Shown here: piece after piece, positions 25,334 through 36,309 of the stretch | Numbering within the stretch: position 1 is the first letter of the stretch | Layout of the letters: each line of letters begins with the position of its first letter | Source of the DNA: Coprinopsis marcescibilis | Lineage: Eukaryota > Basidiomycota > Agaricomycetes > Agaricales > Psathyrellaceae | Reading direction: 5' to 3' | Length of the DNA: 64,000 nucleotides | NCBI GenBank assembly: GCA_004369085.1 | Contig: ML210289.1 | Coordinates: forward strand, 1-64,000 | The notes under the pieces: model-generated | Databases searched by the model: none | What the model was told of the DNA's origin: nothing | What the model saw: only the letters and a program-made list of their open reading frames with translations | Made by a program: the position numbers and the translations under genes

Positions 25334-26372
25334 ATGCCCGGTCTAGTCGCAGCTCCCACCACCAACACAGTCGCACATGGAGACAGGGCTAGCCATACCC
25401 AGCCAGGACCGACCTCATTCGTTATACGGCGTCTCAATACTTCCCAGCTGATCCAGGAAAGCGAATTATTGCTGGACGATGGGCAGCGACATATACACGC
25501 TTTGCGAACGATTGCGCCGGGCGTCAGAGCAACGCTCTATGTAGAACAAGCCGAGGAGTGGGTGTCAGAGGCTCATTTTAGTTCTCCTTCCCTGATTTAG
25601 CTTAGTTTCGCTCGACTCCTGGGGTTTTTAAAATCACAGCAACCCTGGTCCGAAGCTGTACCTGGCGAAATCAAAGGGATCACCAATAACATCTTACGGT
25701 GGAGGAGGACTGTGCAGCTAGTCGAGGTGCGTGCTCGCAGACAAGTTATGTGCACACGAGTTGACCTTCGCCACACTGCGACTTAAACAGACATCTCGAT
25801 GGCCGAGCACCAACAGCGTCCAAACAACCGGTCGGATCAGCAAGGACCCCCGCCCTCCGTTAGGACCTAGTTCTTCCATGAACTCGCCTTCACGCCATCC
25901 AAGAACATCAATCCCTCGACCTCCTCCACCAAACTCTGCGGCACAAGCTGCACCTTCGCTAACCAGGTCTCTTAGTCGATCTTCTGATGATTCGACTGGC
26001 TTCTCAGACGTACAGATATGTTGTTGGGGTGTATCCGTTTCTCCCGTCTTTTGGGGGGCAAATCCAGCAAGAGAAGTCGTTGATCTGGTTGATCTACTGC
26101 CACTTTCCCCATCCCCCTTTCAAATAGAGCAACAGCTTCGTCTATACGGGAGTTCAGCGTCGACTTCTACAGGTTCAACTTCACCCGGCCCACCGCATTC
26201 GTCGAAATTGAGTGACCACATCGCCGGGGTCCAGCCTGTCTCAGAAACCTCCGTCGTCATTCTCTTTCGAGAGACGGCCGAAGCCGTCATGCTGGACAAT
26301 GTATGGAATCTGAAACCACCGCCGGGGTACGAAGGTGTATCAGTGCAACTGGTCAAAGTGGAGGCGGGATGA
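25334..26372 (+). CDS. hypothetical protein, three exons
   Basis: Exon 1 starts at ATG 25334 (MPGLVAAPTTNTVAHG) and runs through QESELLLDDGQRHIHAL and VRATLYVEQAEEW. A gtgtca...atttag intron leads to a short exon (LSFARLLGFLKSQ ... NNILRWRRTVQLVE). A gtgcgt...aaacag intron then leads to the last exon, from TSRWPSTNSV to VQLVKVEAG, stop at 26372. The middle of the protein is Ser/Pro-rich (MNSPSRHPRTSIPRPPPPNS, LTRSLSRSSDDS), and the final 60 residues look folded (VILFRETAEAVMLDNVWNL, PPGYEGVSVQLVKVEAG). I do not recognise a family. No signal peptide or membrane helix. The exon chain is inferred from continuous frames and splice sites; the start could lie upstream in an unseen exon. Confidence 0.55.
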
Positions 26373-26732
26373 GTTATACCAAGTGGACGAGATACAGAGC
26401 TGTGAGTCAGTTTGATCTCTTTCAGGACGCTAAGTGATCTCATCTCCAGATCCTGCGCAGAGAACGTTTGGTTTGAAAAGGTTTTGATTGGATGTATAGG
26501 TTGGTAAACCCCATCCCCTCCGGACGTTCGATCTATCGCATTGCTTTGAATTCATTTTTCAACCAAGGGGTTGCATCGCTGCTGTGAGCATTCTGGTCGT
26601 CAAATACGACCACTTACTGTGGTTATGTCCGAAGCAAGGACTTGCATGTTTCGCGTTCGATCAGTTTCGATCAAGGGAAGTGTCAGCACACCTTGGATTT
26701 AAACTTTACAAAAGCTAATAAAGGCTAAGTGA
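26373..26732. other. short convergent spacer
   Basis: 360 bp between the 3' ends of a plus-strand and a minus-strand gene. No feature beyond expected 3' flanks; poly(A)-signal-like AATAAA variants were not convincing. Confidence 0.5.
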
Positions 26733-28054
26733 CTAAGATATATCCCTCAGTTCCTCTGCAAAAACCATTTCAACCGAACCAGGAATAGTGCGCCAGAGGA
26801 GTTTCTCTTTCAGAAGCGAAAGCTTCATTTCCGCGTTAGAGTTCGTAAATGGGCTGGGGGCGCTCGAGCGGGATGAGAATAATGGAGAATCAGCGAATAT
26901 ATTGCCTGTGGGTGCGGTGGTGGTGGTGGTGGTGGTGGTGGTGGTGGTTGCACTTGCTGGCGGTGCGAGGGTAGGACCAAATCCAAATGAGGGAAATGGC
27001 CCGGGGGGAGGAGCACCGAGGGCGAGTACGGGCGCTGCCGCCGCTGCGGGCGGAGCACCGAGGGCAGGCACAGGTACCGTTGCAGGCCGGCCGAAGAGAG
27101 GCGGCAATGCTCCCACTGGAGTCGTGGTCAACAACGAATGGTCCAAGGGACAGCTTGCATGAGCAGAGGTCCCAGTTCTGGCAGCCGGTGCCGTACTAGG
27201 CGGCGATTTGCATACCGTTCTCTTGCAATGGATTTGGCTGAAAGGGATTTCGACGTATTGCTCTGTGGACTGTCCAGATGCGAGGGGCTTATGGGGGTAA
27301 TTAATCCATAATATCTTTGCAGCGGCCTCCCACCCGAGTTCGGTGGCCAGCACCTCTAGAGAATAGTTCTCGAGGGTAGGCGAGCGGGTAATGTTGGTGA
27401 TCCCTTCGACGAACCACTTCCTCACCCGATACTCCCGTGCAAGCTGCACCTTCTGCGTTGAGCTCAGCATGCCAGTACAAGACAGGTGATGAATGGCAAG
27501 TTTGCGAATCTAGATGTTGATGCAGATTTAGCTAGTCGTCTGGGTTGAAGCCCTCTTTCATGCAAACTCACCTTCTCCATTTCCCAGAGTGTGGCAAGCT
27601 TCAAAACGCTAATCCATTCTTCACTGGTAGTCAAAGGACTCGTAGACTCTCCGGCAATAAGTGTTCCCTTAAATATTGTGAAGGAAAACGGAAGCGGCTG
27701 AAGATGAGATCTCGTACGTTGGATACATGATCGCAAGCAAGCGTTCAAAGTCTACCTTTTTTACCCCTTCAAGAACGATGGGAGCGCTGTCGGATGTTCC
27801 TTCAACAACATCGCCGGTAGGAACTGAGAACATCGCGGAGAATATCGGTGATAGTTTCTGGAATCTGAATTTCGGAATTGCGAATAAAGTGCCCTCGACC
27901 TAGACGCGTGTTTTGTTTGCGAGCGATCTTAGGACATGGGCCAAAATGAACTCACCAAGAAGATGCAATTTTCGAAGTAGAAACTCCTGTGCCTGACAGG
28001 GGCCGGAGCCACAAAGGCTTCTGGTATTTCGATAGGCTCAAGGATAGTGTCCAT
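26733..28054 (-). CDS. BTB/POZ domain protein with a poly-threonine tract
   Basis: Minus strand. Exon 1 (ATG at 28054) encodes MDTILEPIEIPEAF ... FYFENCIFL. Exon 2 continues VEGTLFAIPKFRFQKLSPIF..MFSVP ... PIVLEGVKKVDFERLL.IMYP, the BTB fold of the large agaricomycete BTB family. The same exon, in a shifted frame, continues FSFTIFKGTLIAGE and EEWISVLKLATLWEMEK. Exon 3 gives IRKLAIHHL, then AREYRVRKWFVEGITNI and a long Pro/Ala/Thr-rich tail, stop at 26733. BTB proteins of this type mediate protein interaction and often act as cullin-3 adaptors; that is family knowledge. The frame change near 27700 can be bridged by a 58-nt GT-AG intron in phase 0, but this would remove the conserved VDFERLL segment, so a frameshift is possible. 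A (GTG)n microsatellite encodes 11 consecutive Thr in the tail. Confidence 0.75.
26916..26948 (+). repeat. (GGT/GTG)n microsatellite inside the BTB gene
   Basis: About eleven trinucleotide units of ggt on the plus strand. On the coding minus strand they give a run of Thr codons (ACC) in the low-complexity C-terminal tail. Being trinucleotide, length changes would not break the frame. Confidence 0.9.
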
Positions 28055-28858
28055 GGCTGTAGAATGATGCCTCTCAACGAAAACAAGAAGAAAAGGAGAG
28101 AGCTCCTGGGATTCGTGCACTGGAGCTAATGTGATCCCTATTTCCGGTCTGAGTTAGATGTTAATAGCTTATTCGCGAGAGAAAGTGGAGAACATTAATG
28201 GCAGGATACCTGGACAGATAGTAGTCAGTATGTTGGAAGATTTCTGGCTGCCAGTTGACGAATGCCAACCCTCACGCTTTTAAACCTTTTCTAGCAGCTC
28301 GTCTTTGTTGGTGAAGGGAACAAAATGGTGGGGAGGAGAGAAAGGAGCCCTTTGATCTCAATACCCCCTTGTGCTAGGGTCGTGGTCTACTCGTGGATGA
28401 AATCGCTGACTCGGAAGTTCAATGTTCAACGTTCAACACGCGGCGTGAATGATGGGCATGATGGTCCGGCACTTGCCGGTGCCCTTATCCACTATTATTA
28501 AACCAAGACAATTTTGTCACTTGGATGCTGTTTACATGCTGGATGAGGGCTTGGATGAGTAAATAGAGGCATTTAAAATATCTTTCATGTGTGCTCACGA
28601 CTCCTCCCCTGGTATCCAGGCTCGACCTGCCGCCGACTTGCAGATTTGGAGCTTCAGAGCGGTTTTACTGGAGTCAGCAAAATCAGGCGGACAAAAGGGC
28701 TTACTCTACAAAGACATGTTTGTTAATTAGAGGCGAGATGATGGCTTGAATAATTCCATTTATTTAATTTACTTGGAAGTAAAGGTGCAGAGCCTCCGCA
28801 AAGAATCTCGATCTACACAAACAGGCAAAATCGGGCTCTATTAGGCTGGCAATGCTCT
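28055..28858. other. intergenic region
   Basis: Promoter side of the BTB gene and 3' flank of SSP-1. Contains AT-rich DNA and an ATTTATTTAATTTA-like tract at about 28757-28772. No gene, repeat or RNA recognised. Confidence 0.5.
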
Positions 28859-29514
28859 TCAGGCATCGTTCTCGGGGAGTCCAGCAGCGATAGCCTTCAA
28901 AGCTTCATCATCACCGTCGCCGAGGGCGGAAAGAATGGAAGCACGGCGGTCCTCGGGAATCTTATAGACAACGACCTTGCCACTATCGTCGGTGAAGCCG
29001 AAGCTGTCAACATCAACGCAGGGGCCTGGCGCTTCGTCGGTCACATCCTGACGACGGCGATTGCCACCAGATCCACTGGTGGACCAGCTGGATGCAAAAG
29101 CTGTGAGTGGAATGTCAGTACTGCGGTGGCTGAACAACATGTAATTGAAGGAGTGTGTCTTACATGCGAAGCTTGGTTTGACACAGACGGTTCCAGCTTT
29201 AGAGAATACGGGCCCGACATGGCAGGCCTGGGTACCGTATGCATAGGTAGTTCTGTTCGACAGTAAACTTCGTGAGTATCTGACTTCTGGGCAGGTAAAC
29301 TGCGGTGGGGAACGCACCCAACTCCACTGCCCACGGCTTGAACGGATCCGGCTGGGGTACCATTAACGCAGCAATTTCCAGCTGGGATGCTAGTGCATAC
29401 GCTGAAGCCTCCAGAGCAGTTGTTGGCGCTGTGGAACCTGAGGTCAACGGCGAATGCTTCCTGGGCAGCAAGTAAAACGGCGAGGGCAACAAAAGGAGCA
29501 GCGGCGAACTTCAT
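28859..29514 (-). CDS. small secreted cysteine-rich protein SSP-1
   Basis: Three exons on the minus strand; introns in phase 2 (gtgcgt...gaacag) and phase 1 (gtaaga...tcacag). About 165 residues. Signal peptide MKFAAAPFVALAVLLAAQEAFA, cleaved before VDLRF. Cysteine module: NNCSGGFSVC, then GNCC, followed in exon 2 by GTQACHVGPV and TVCVKPSFA. Exon 3 opens with SFASSW, one more Cys (GPCVDVDSFGF) and a cysteine-poor tail: TDDSGKVVVYKIPEDRRASI, then ALGDGDDEALKAIAAGL. Seven mature cysteines, two adjacent. The same plan recurs at 36310, 40886, 52420 and 54289. I do not know a described family with this layout. Secretion is a strong inference; function is unknown (effector-like, antimicrobial or cell-wall associated are all possible). 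The ATG is that nearest to the signal peptide; an upstream in-frame ATG at 29592 would put 26 polar residues before it. Confidence 0.85.
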
Positions 29515-29601
29515 TGTGAAATAGAAAGTAGAGAGGCAGACAGGGTGCAGATGAAGGATGTCTTGGTAGCTTCCTGAAGACTTTGAGGCCATTCTAACCA
29601 G

Positions 29602-29609
29602 CTTTTATA
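29602..29609 (-). promoter_or_regulatory. TATA box of SSP-1
   Basis: TATAAAAG on the minus strand, about 90 bp upstream of the SSP-1 ATG. All but one of the SSP genes have a clear TATA element at a similar distance, suggesting strong, regulated promoters. Confidence 0.5.
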
Positions 29610-30621
29610 GGCAGCCACTCTAATTCTGCCATAGCCATATTCTTGTTCCGATAACAATGTAAGTTAAGTCATCGAGCTTCACTCTGTGCGTCACCGATGC
29701 TGATTTTCAGACCAACTTGGGCTTCGGATTTTTACATACGGATGACGTCCTGTCGCGCACCCATCAGGGGCAAGCCGGGGCGCTGGTACGTAAGGATTGT
29801 CGGATATGTCGATCATAGGTTTCTGTACATAGCTCTCTTGTTCTTGGCTGTGAAGGACCAGACATCGATCCTATTGAAGATTCGTTGATGCAGGCATACT
29901 GGTGTAGTAGCTGTGTGTTTTGCAAGAAGTGGCATGGTTATCGTTAGTCCAGGCTTGAGAGTCAGCTGTCAGCGCTCGCCGCGGCCAAATACACAATCCA
30001 TATCCGTACTTTGAAGTTAAACCGCCTGAGCTGGGCATGCTGGGGGACGTTGACAGATGCTCAGATGCCTGGTGTTCAAGTTTAGTGCCCCCGGAGCACT
30101 TTATATAGCCAGATCCTCTCATCGCATTTGTTATGTATCGGCCAACGAAAGGATGGTAGTAGATACATTGACTACTACAAGCAACTCCAGAGTCGATGGG
30201 ATTGTCTGTGGCACAGCAGAGTGTGTTTATCAGTTACCTGTTTCATCAGAGATTGACGCCGAGCGTTCCAACTGAGCGCCTATCTCTCTATCTGGGGCCT
30301 CGGTCCGAGATTAGCACATATCAACATAGTCGAGAAGCACTCAGAGTCAAAAACTTTAAATTGGCTATCAGCTCGCACGACGCATATCAAACTTTCCTTG
30401 CTTTGGCTGAGGAGGTAACTGCTCAATTTCAATGTAAACGTAGGCGATAATTGAAACGTTGTAACGACTCGCTCTGTGGCTGCAAGGGCGGAATTCGGAT
30501 TCCAAAAATGGATATACGAAGAAGTATGCAATCCCCTAGAGCTGGCAGGTCGAGGACAGGCGCGGGAAGACACTTAGACCCAGTGAGTACTAAGGTATGA
30601 AACGCATGAATCAAAGGGAAG

Positions 30622-30725
30622 TTCGTGGTTCGTGAGGGCGAAGAATGTTGTTGCGAGGAATCGAACTCGTGCGTCCGAGTGTGGCGTCGTGTGACCAGAT
30701 GCACGGACCAAGGCCGAAATAACAT
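30622..30725 (-). repeat. tRNA-derived SINE-like element, copy A
   Basis: On the minus strand the sequence contains AGTTCGATTCC, one mismatch from the polymerase III B-box consensus, preceded some 50 nt upstream by TTGGTCCGTG, reminiscent of an A box. The T stem does not pair cleanly, so it is not a working tRNA. A 60-70 bp stretch aligns with 34440-34510: both read, on plus, ggc-a-gaatgt-gt-g followed by ga-tcgaact-gtgc and end at ga-cc after a similar distance. Two dispersed, related tRNA-like copies suggest a SINE family. Confidence 0.45.
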
Positions 30726-31248
30726 AAGTAGTACTTGCAACGTTTCGGATTCCTTTCAGCTCTTCCTCAACTATGTACCAACGAATTTCAGAATACCATT
30801 CGAGTGCGGAATTGCTCCTTGTTCGCGAACTTTAGCGTCCGGGTCAATGTTGACGCGAATTAAGCGAATCGAGTTTCCAATCAGATTTTTGTATTCCTCT
30901 GTTTACTGCGCTTCGAATGTGTCCATCTGCGCCATGAGAAAAATTAAACGTATCACCTCTACCACGACATGAACGAACATATGGTACAGCTGGGCTCAAC
31001 TTTTCAGTCTTTCCCTGTCGATTTTCTACCACAATTTGGCGTTCGTGCTCCCAGAAACTGGTAGAAAGTTATGGAATGCCCTAGAACAATCATAAAAGGA
31101 AGGTGCCCAGCCACAGTTTATTGGTCAGAAATTATAAAGAGCCAATTTTCCGCGATCGCCCAAAATACTTTACGATCTCCTTCCCCGTTCTTTCTTTCTC
31201 TTCACGACCACCTACACGTTTTCCGTTGACAATCGTCTCTAGACAATC

Positions 31249-33820
31249 ATGGCTGTCGTTGGAATTGATTTTGGTACCCTTCACAGTAAGGTAAGAGATG
31301 TCGAATACCTGATTACCCGAAATCGCGACTCACAGATCCTTTTCTGTTCTTTTTTGGCGTAGATTGGTGTCGCCAGGCATCGTGGTATCGATATTATCAC
31401 CAATGAAGTCTCAAATCGGGCTACCCCGTAAGTAACAGCCTCATCGAGAGGATCGGTAGTTGATATCGCCCCAGATCGTTGGTAGCTTTCGGTCCAAAAC
31501 AGCGATTCATCGGCGAGTCTGCAAAGACCCAGGAGACCTCCAACTTCAAAAACACCGTCGGCTCCCTGAAACGCTGCTTGGGGCGAACTCTTAACGACGC
31601 TCAAATCCAAGACTACGAGAAGAAATTTATCAATGCCAAGTTGTTGGATGTTAACGGCAGTGTTGGAACCGAGGTGCGTTTTACATTGTCTCTCCATAGG
31701 TCTCGGGGGCTGATCGAATCGTGTAGGTTAACTTCCTTGGAGAACGCGTGCAATTTTCATATACTCAGCTCGTCGCCATGTATCTTGGAAAACTGCGGGA
31801 TATTGCTGCTGCTGAGCTCAAGGCCAACGTCAGCGATGTGGTGATCTCTGTTCCTGGATGGTACACGGACGTCCAGAGGCGAGCTCTGCTAGACGCTGCT
31901 GCCATCGCAAACCTCAACGTTCTCCGCCTCATCAACGACACCACCGCCACCGCTTTGGGCTACGGTATCACCAAATCCGACCTCCCGGAGCCAGAAAATC
32001 CTCGCCATGTCGTCTTCGTCGACTGTGGCCACGCAGAGCTCTCCGTTTCCGTCATCGCCTTCGCCAAAGGCCAGCTCACCGTCAAGGCTACTGCCTACGA
32101 AAACAACCTCGGAGGACGTGATATCGACTGGGCTCTCGTCAAGCACTTCTCTGAAGAGTTCACCACCAAGTACAAAATCGACGTTTTGGCCCACCCCAAG
32201 GCCGTCTTCAGATTAACAGCTGGATGCGAGAAACTCAAGAAGATCTTGTCTGCCAACAGCGAGGCCAACCTCAGCGTCGAATCCATCATGACTGACGTCG
32301 ACGCATCCTCCAAACTCAACCGCGAGCAGTTTGAGGAGCTCATTGCCCCCCTTCTCGAACGAATCAAGGCCCCCATCGAGCGTGCCATCCGCGACTCTGG
32401 CCTAAGCCCCGAGCAGATCGACGCTGTTGAGCTCGTCGGTGGCACCACTCGTGTACCTGCCGTCAAGCAGAAGATCTCCGAAGCATGTGGTGGCAGGGCC
32501 CTCTCATACACCCTCAACCAGGACGAAGCCGTCGCCCGTGGCGCCACCTTTGCCTGCGCCATGCTGTCTCCCACCTTCCGTGTCCGCGATTTCAGCATCC
32601 ACGACGTCAACCACTTCCCCATCAAGGTTCAGTGGGAGCACGTCCCTGATGACCAGGACGAGGATACCGAGCTCCTCGTCTTTCCCCAGGGTAACTCCAT
32701 CCCCTCGACCAAAGTTCTCTCCTTCTACCGCAAGGAGGCATTCACCATTTCCTCCGTATATGCCGATCCCCAACTTCTCCCTGGGAGCATCAACCCCTGG
32801 ATCTCCAACTTCACCGCTAAGGACGTCCCTGTTCAGGCCAATGGTGATCCTGCTGTCGTCAAGGTCAAGACGAGGTTGAATCTCCACGGTATCATGTCCT
32901 TCGAGGGTGCCTACACCGAAGAAGTCGAGGAGAAGGAAGAGCCTGCTCCTATGGATGTCGATCAGCCTGAAGGCGCCCCTCCTGCACCCCCCAAGAAAAA
33001 GAAGATCATCAGGAAGAAGGATGTCCCCTTCGTTGCGACCAACACCTCCTTGCAAAAGGAAGTGGTCGAGTCTTACCGCGAGAAGGAGCTGCAGATCTAC
33101 GAGTCGGACAAGCTCGTCATCGATACTGAGGTGCGTTTACTTTGCTGCTTTTCTCTTTCAACGATTACTTACTGATCATTCTTTTATCAACTATAGGAGC
33201 GCAAGAACGCTTTGGAAGAATACATCTACGACATGCGCTCCAAGGTCGAGGACCGATATGCTGCCTATATCCAGTCCGAGGAGAAATCGAAGTTGCTCGC
33301 CGGCCTTCAAGACGCTGAGGACTGGCTCTACTCCGATGAGGGTGAAGAGAACACCAAGTCGGTATACGTCGCCCGCTTAGATTCCCTGAAGGTCATTGGA
33401 GACCGTGTCGTCTTCCGCTACAGGGAACAAGACGAACGCACCAGGGCTGTCGCCCAACTTCGCGAGACGCTGAACAACTACATGTCGCAAGCGACCTCAT
33501 CGGACGACAAGTATAGCCATATCGACGAGAAGGACAAGCAAGCTGTGGTTGAGAAGGTTGCGACCGTACAGAAGTGGTTGGAGGACCAGACGATCAAGCA
33601 GTTTGAGAGGGCGAAGAATGTTGATCCTATCTTGACCAGTGCGGAGGTTAGCAAGAAGAGGGATGAGGTGATTTATTTCGCGACTCCCATCTTGACCAAG
33701 CCCAAGCCCAAGGTCGTCCCCACCCCATCGTCGGGCACGCCCAAGCCTGAGGAGCAGCAGAAGGAGTCCCCACCGCCTGAGAAGAAGGATGAGCCTGTTC
33801 AGGAGATGGATGTTGATTAG
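31249..33820 (+). CDS. SSE1: Hsp110-type chaperone (Sse1 family)
   Basis: Five exons: 31249-31290, 31363-31427, 31475-31673, 31727-33130 and 33197-33820. About 777 residues. N-terminal Hsp70-like ATPase: MAVVGIDFGTLHSK, GVARHRGIDIITNEVSNRATPSLVAF, RLINDTTATALGYG, VELVGGTTRVP. The GTLHSK opening and the RHRGIDII.NEVSNRATP segment are typical of Hsp110/Sse1 as opposed to canonical Hsp70. The substrate-binding half has an acidic/proline insertion (VEEKEEPAPMDVD, then PPKKKKIIRKKD) as in Hsp110s, and a long C-terminal helical domain. It ends EEPVQEMDVD-like rather than with the EEVD of cytosolic Hsp70 (here PVQEMDVD). Sse1 is a nucleotide-exchange factor for Hsp70 and a holdase in the cytosol. 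The gene appears intact. Introns are clustered at the 5' end, as commonly seen in fungi. Confidence 0.95.
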
Positions 33821-34036
33821 ATGGCGGATTGGTTATTGATGGTGACTTGTGCGCCATTCGGTTTCTCTCTTGGCCTTCCCTTCTGTTTTGGATTTTCTTC
33901 TCTGTACCAAACCGCAATTAATCTCTACGTGACCCCCTCATACTTTTTTTTGTTTTCGATGCTGCGTTTTACGTGGTGTGACCGTTTGTAGATGAAGAAG
34001 AATGTTAAACATGAATTTTGTATGTATAAAAGAGGG

Positions 34037-34393
34037 CAAGAACCGCCTTGCTTCGCTACGGCATCCAGGAATTGAGGAAATACATTTCGGCGTTTCCCAC
34101 AACAGACTTCGGTAATTTCCGCGTGTACGATACCGTTGTGACTTGCTAGAAAGTACACGTTGGAAGAAGAAAAGGCAAAGGTGCGCAGGCTAAACTGCGA
34201 TAACAGCAGGCCCCATATAGAGTGGTGTGACGGGAAGAGGGGTGCAATAAGCCTTGACTCGCACACTGGCCCTGCAGTGGACCGAGAAGTCTCAGAAACA
34301 GTATCAAAGGAATGAAGAAAGTGGTCCAAACGGAAAAATAAAACAATCAAGTACAAACAGAGCTAGGCAGTATCATTATAGATATGAAGGGAT
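34037..34393 (+). repeat. 370-bp dispersed repeat, copy 2
   Basis: Same orientation and full length as 16450-16827. It starts 216 bp after the SSE1 stop codon. It lacks the right arm of the inverted repeat found in copy 1, has a 3-nt insertion near 34090 and keeps otherwise very similar sequence. Could be a non-autonomous element or a duplicated gene flank. Confidence 0.85.
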
Positions 34394-34439
34394 ACTACTC
34401 GGCGCATAGATGCATTTTTGATGCATGAGGGATGAAAGT

Positions 34440-34530
34440 TGGTTGGCAAGGAATGTCGTCGATGGGATTCGAACTTGTGCCTCACGAACTTGGCGGGCTA
34501 TACATAGACCGTATTTGCGACTCGCGCTTG
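34440..34530 (-). repeat. tRNA-derived SINE-like element, copy B
   Basis: On the minus strand AAGTTCGAATCCC (B box) is preceded by ACGGTCTATGTATAGC. The B box is canonical at its core (GTTCGAATCC), but the T stem pairs poorly (ACAAG against CCCAT), so this is not a functional tRNA. Related to copy A at 30622-30725. Confidence 0.45.
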
Positions 34531-36204
34531 GAGCGTAGAACCGACTGGTACGAGCTAAGGGGGCGATTGTTGGCTGCCAATGAATTAACAGGTTTGTTGT
34601 GTCACCGCCCTGTGACCTTACGGTCTCAGGCTTTTCGCTCAATTAAAATTAACGCACCTGCAATCATTAAGTAGAAGCCATCGGGAATCTGACCCGCTTC
34701 AACTGAGATCGTTAATTGTCATTCAGCGCTCCGGAATACCCGACAAATCGGGCTGGCCAGGCCGACAGGACACAGAGTGCGCTGCTGGTGCTGTAACACA
34801 TGTACACAATCGCACTGATTAGTAGGGAGAGGGGTCTGGCGTGAGCACAGGGACAGACTCCATGAGTTGTACGATACTGACGTCACTGGTAACTCAGTAA
34901 CAAGATAAGCTGTTTGAGAACCACTGGCTTAGACCGTTCTATCGCGTGTGTGACCCGTAAGTGAAGTTCCGGCCTTCATCACTGCATTGAAGGCCATATA
35001 ATCCGAGTACATCTACCTGGAGAAGTATTGTATTACTGGTAGGATCGTCACGAACGAGCACTGTAGCAAACGGATGTGATATATCCTCACCGTCTACTGC
35101 GGTTCGACTTGGAAGAGCTCCTGACGAGCTGTGCAGGATATAAGCTAGCCGACGCCCACTGGTGCCTTGAGTTACTAGAATTGCGGCTTCCAGACCGAAG
35201 AATGTAATAGATTACGTCAGTCCATATACGAGCGCTTGATTACCGGCATTATCGGTATATGTATGCTTTCAAAGTTGCCAATCACCCTCAAGTCTGTGTG
35301 GAGAATACAACGATAAATTTGCGTCTTGCGAGCGGTCTAACATACGCCGCTATCCTTGAGGCTTTCATTATTTCATATCATCCATATATCGCATGGGCCA
35401 CGTAGAGCTCGCTAGAGCGCCCAAACCACCCACAGCATTTTTCTTCGACTAGATCGGCGGAGGACCAGAGTGCGGCTATGTGTGATCAAAGCTTCGCAGA
35501 GTCCATTAGGTAGGATAATTGTGATACAAATCGGCGCCAGAACTGGACATCCTGGGGAATCATCCATGAAAGCCTATGGTCCCGACCTCGTCGTGTAAGT
35601 GTCAGTTAGGTGCGTGTTGATAAGTAATGGAAGATTTGATTTTGAATTGGTGATCGCCGGGTGTATTAAAGTTATAACGTTAGATGGGCTCGGCATGGTT
35701 TTCCGGTCCTGGGCTCTGTTAAGGAACCAGACGGGAGGTAGCACTTGATTCAGGTCAGTAAAATAATATTATTGGCTCTGTAGAAGCTCCTGCATAAAGG
35801 TCTAATTTCTCGGCTTGACTTCCTCAGTCAAGTTATATGTTGAGGATCTGGGTATATCTGGTGAGTCCGGCATAACTAGCCACGATGATGTAGCTACATG
35901 AAATCCAAGTAACCGGTCCAGACCCACAGTCCACTTAGCCCGCGATGTTTCTGATGTTGATACTGGTCATCCTCTGTAGGAGATATGCAAGAGGACTGAG
36001 AACTGGTTGCCATGCGCAGCTCAAACAGTATGACGTATCAGCGCTTTCTTTTACCCTCCGGCGACTGGATGTAATGGAAGTAAGAGGGAGAAGTGGATCC
36101 CGATTTGGACAGACTGTGAAGCTGGTGTAAAGCAGAGAGCGAGACGCTGACTTAGCTTGCACCTTCATCGGACTGGAAACAGGGAAGGGGGCCCAGAGAA
36201 ACAC

Positions 36205-36212
36205 TATAAAAG
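36205..36212 (+). promoter_or_regulatory. TATA box of SSP-2
   Basis: TATAAAAG 105 bp upstream of the SSP-2 ATG, followed by a pyrimidine-rich leader (ctctcccaaatctcttcaag) just before the start codon, typical of strongly expressed fungal genes. Confidence 0.5.
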
Positions 36213-36309
36213 CTGCTGAGAATTGTCAGTAAGTCATCAGGAAGCTACTCAGCAATCCTTTTACAAGTCTCAAGCCTTTTAACTCTCCCAAATCTCTTCA
36301 AGTCTCACA

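Larger units (their letters stand above)
29515..31248. other. intergenic region with a tRNA-like element
   Basis: Divergent spacer between SSP-1 (minus) and the Hsp110 gene (plus). Holds the SSP-1 TATA box and a minus-strand tRNA-derived element at about 30622-30725. Frames up to 115 codons overlap on both strands and show no domain. Confidence 0.5.
33821..36309. other. 2.5-kb intergenic region with repeats
   Basis: Downstream of SSE1. The 357-bp repeat (34037-34393) is followed at once by tRNA-like copy B (about 34440-34530, minus). From 34600 to 36200 I find no gene: frames are short, on both strands, and no domain or repeat stands out. The SSP-2 promoter with its TATA box is at the right end. 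Confidence 0.5.

Noticed and set aside
34440..34530. Functional tRNA gene on the minus strand
   Set aside because: B box is good, but T stem, acceptor stem and anticodon arm do not pair; kept as a tRNA-derived element only.
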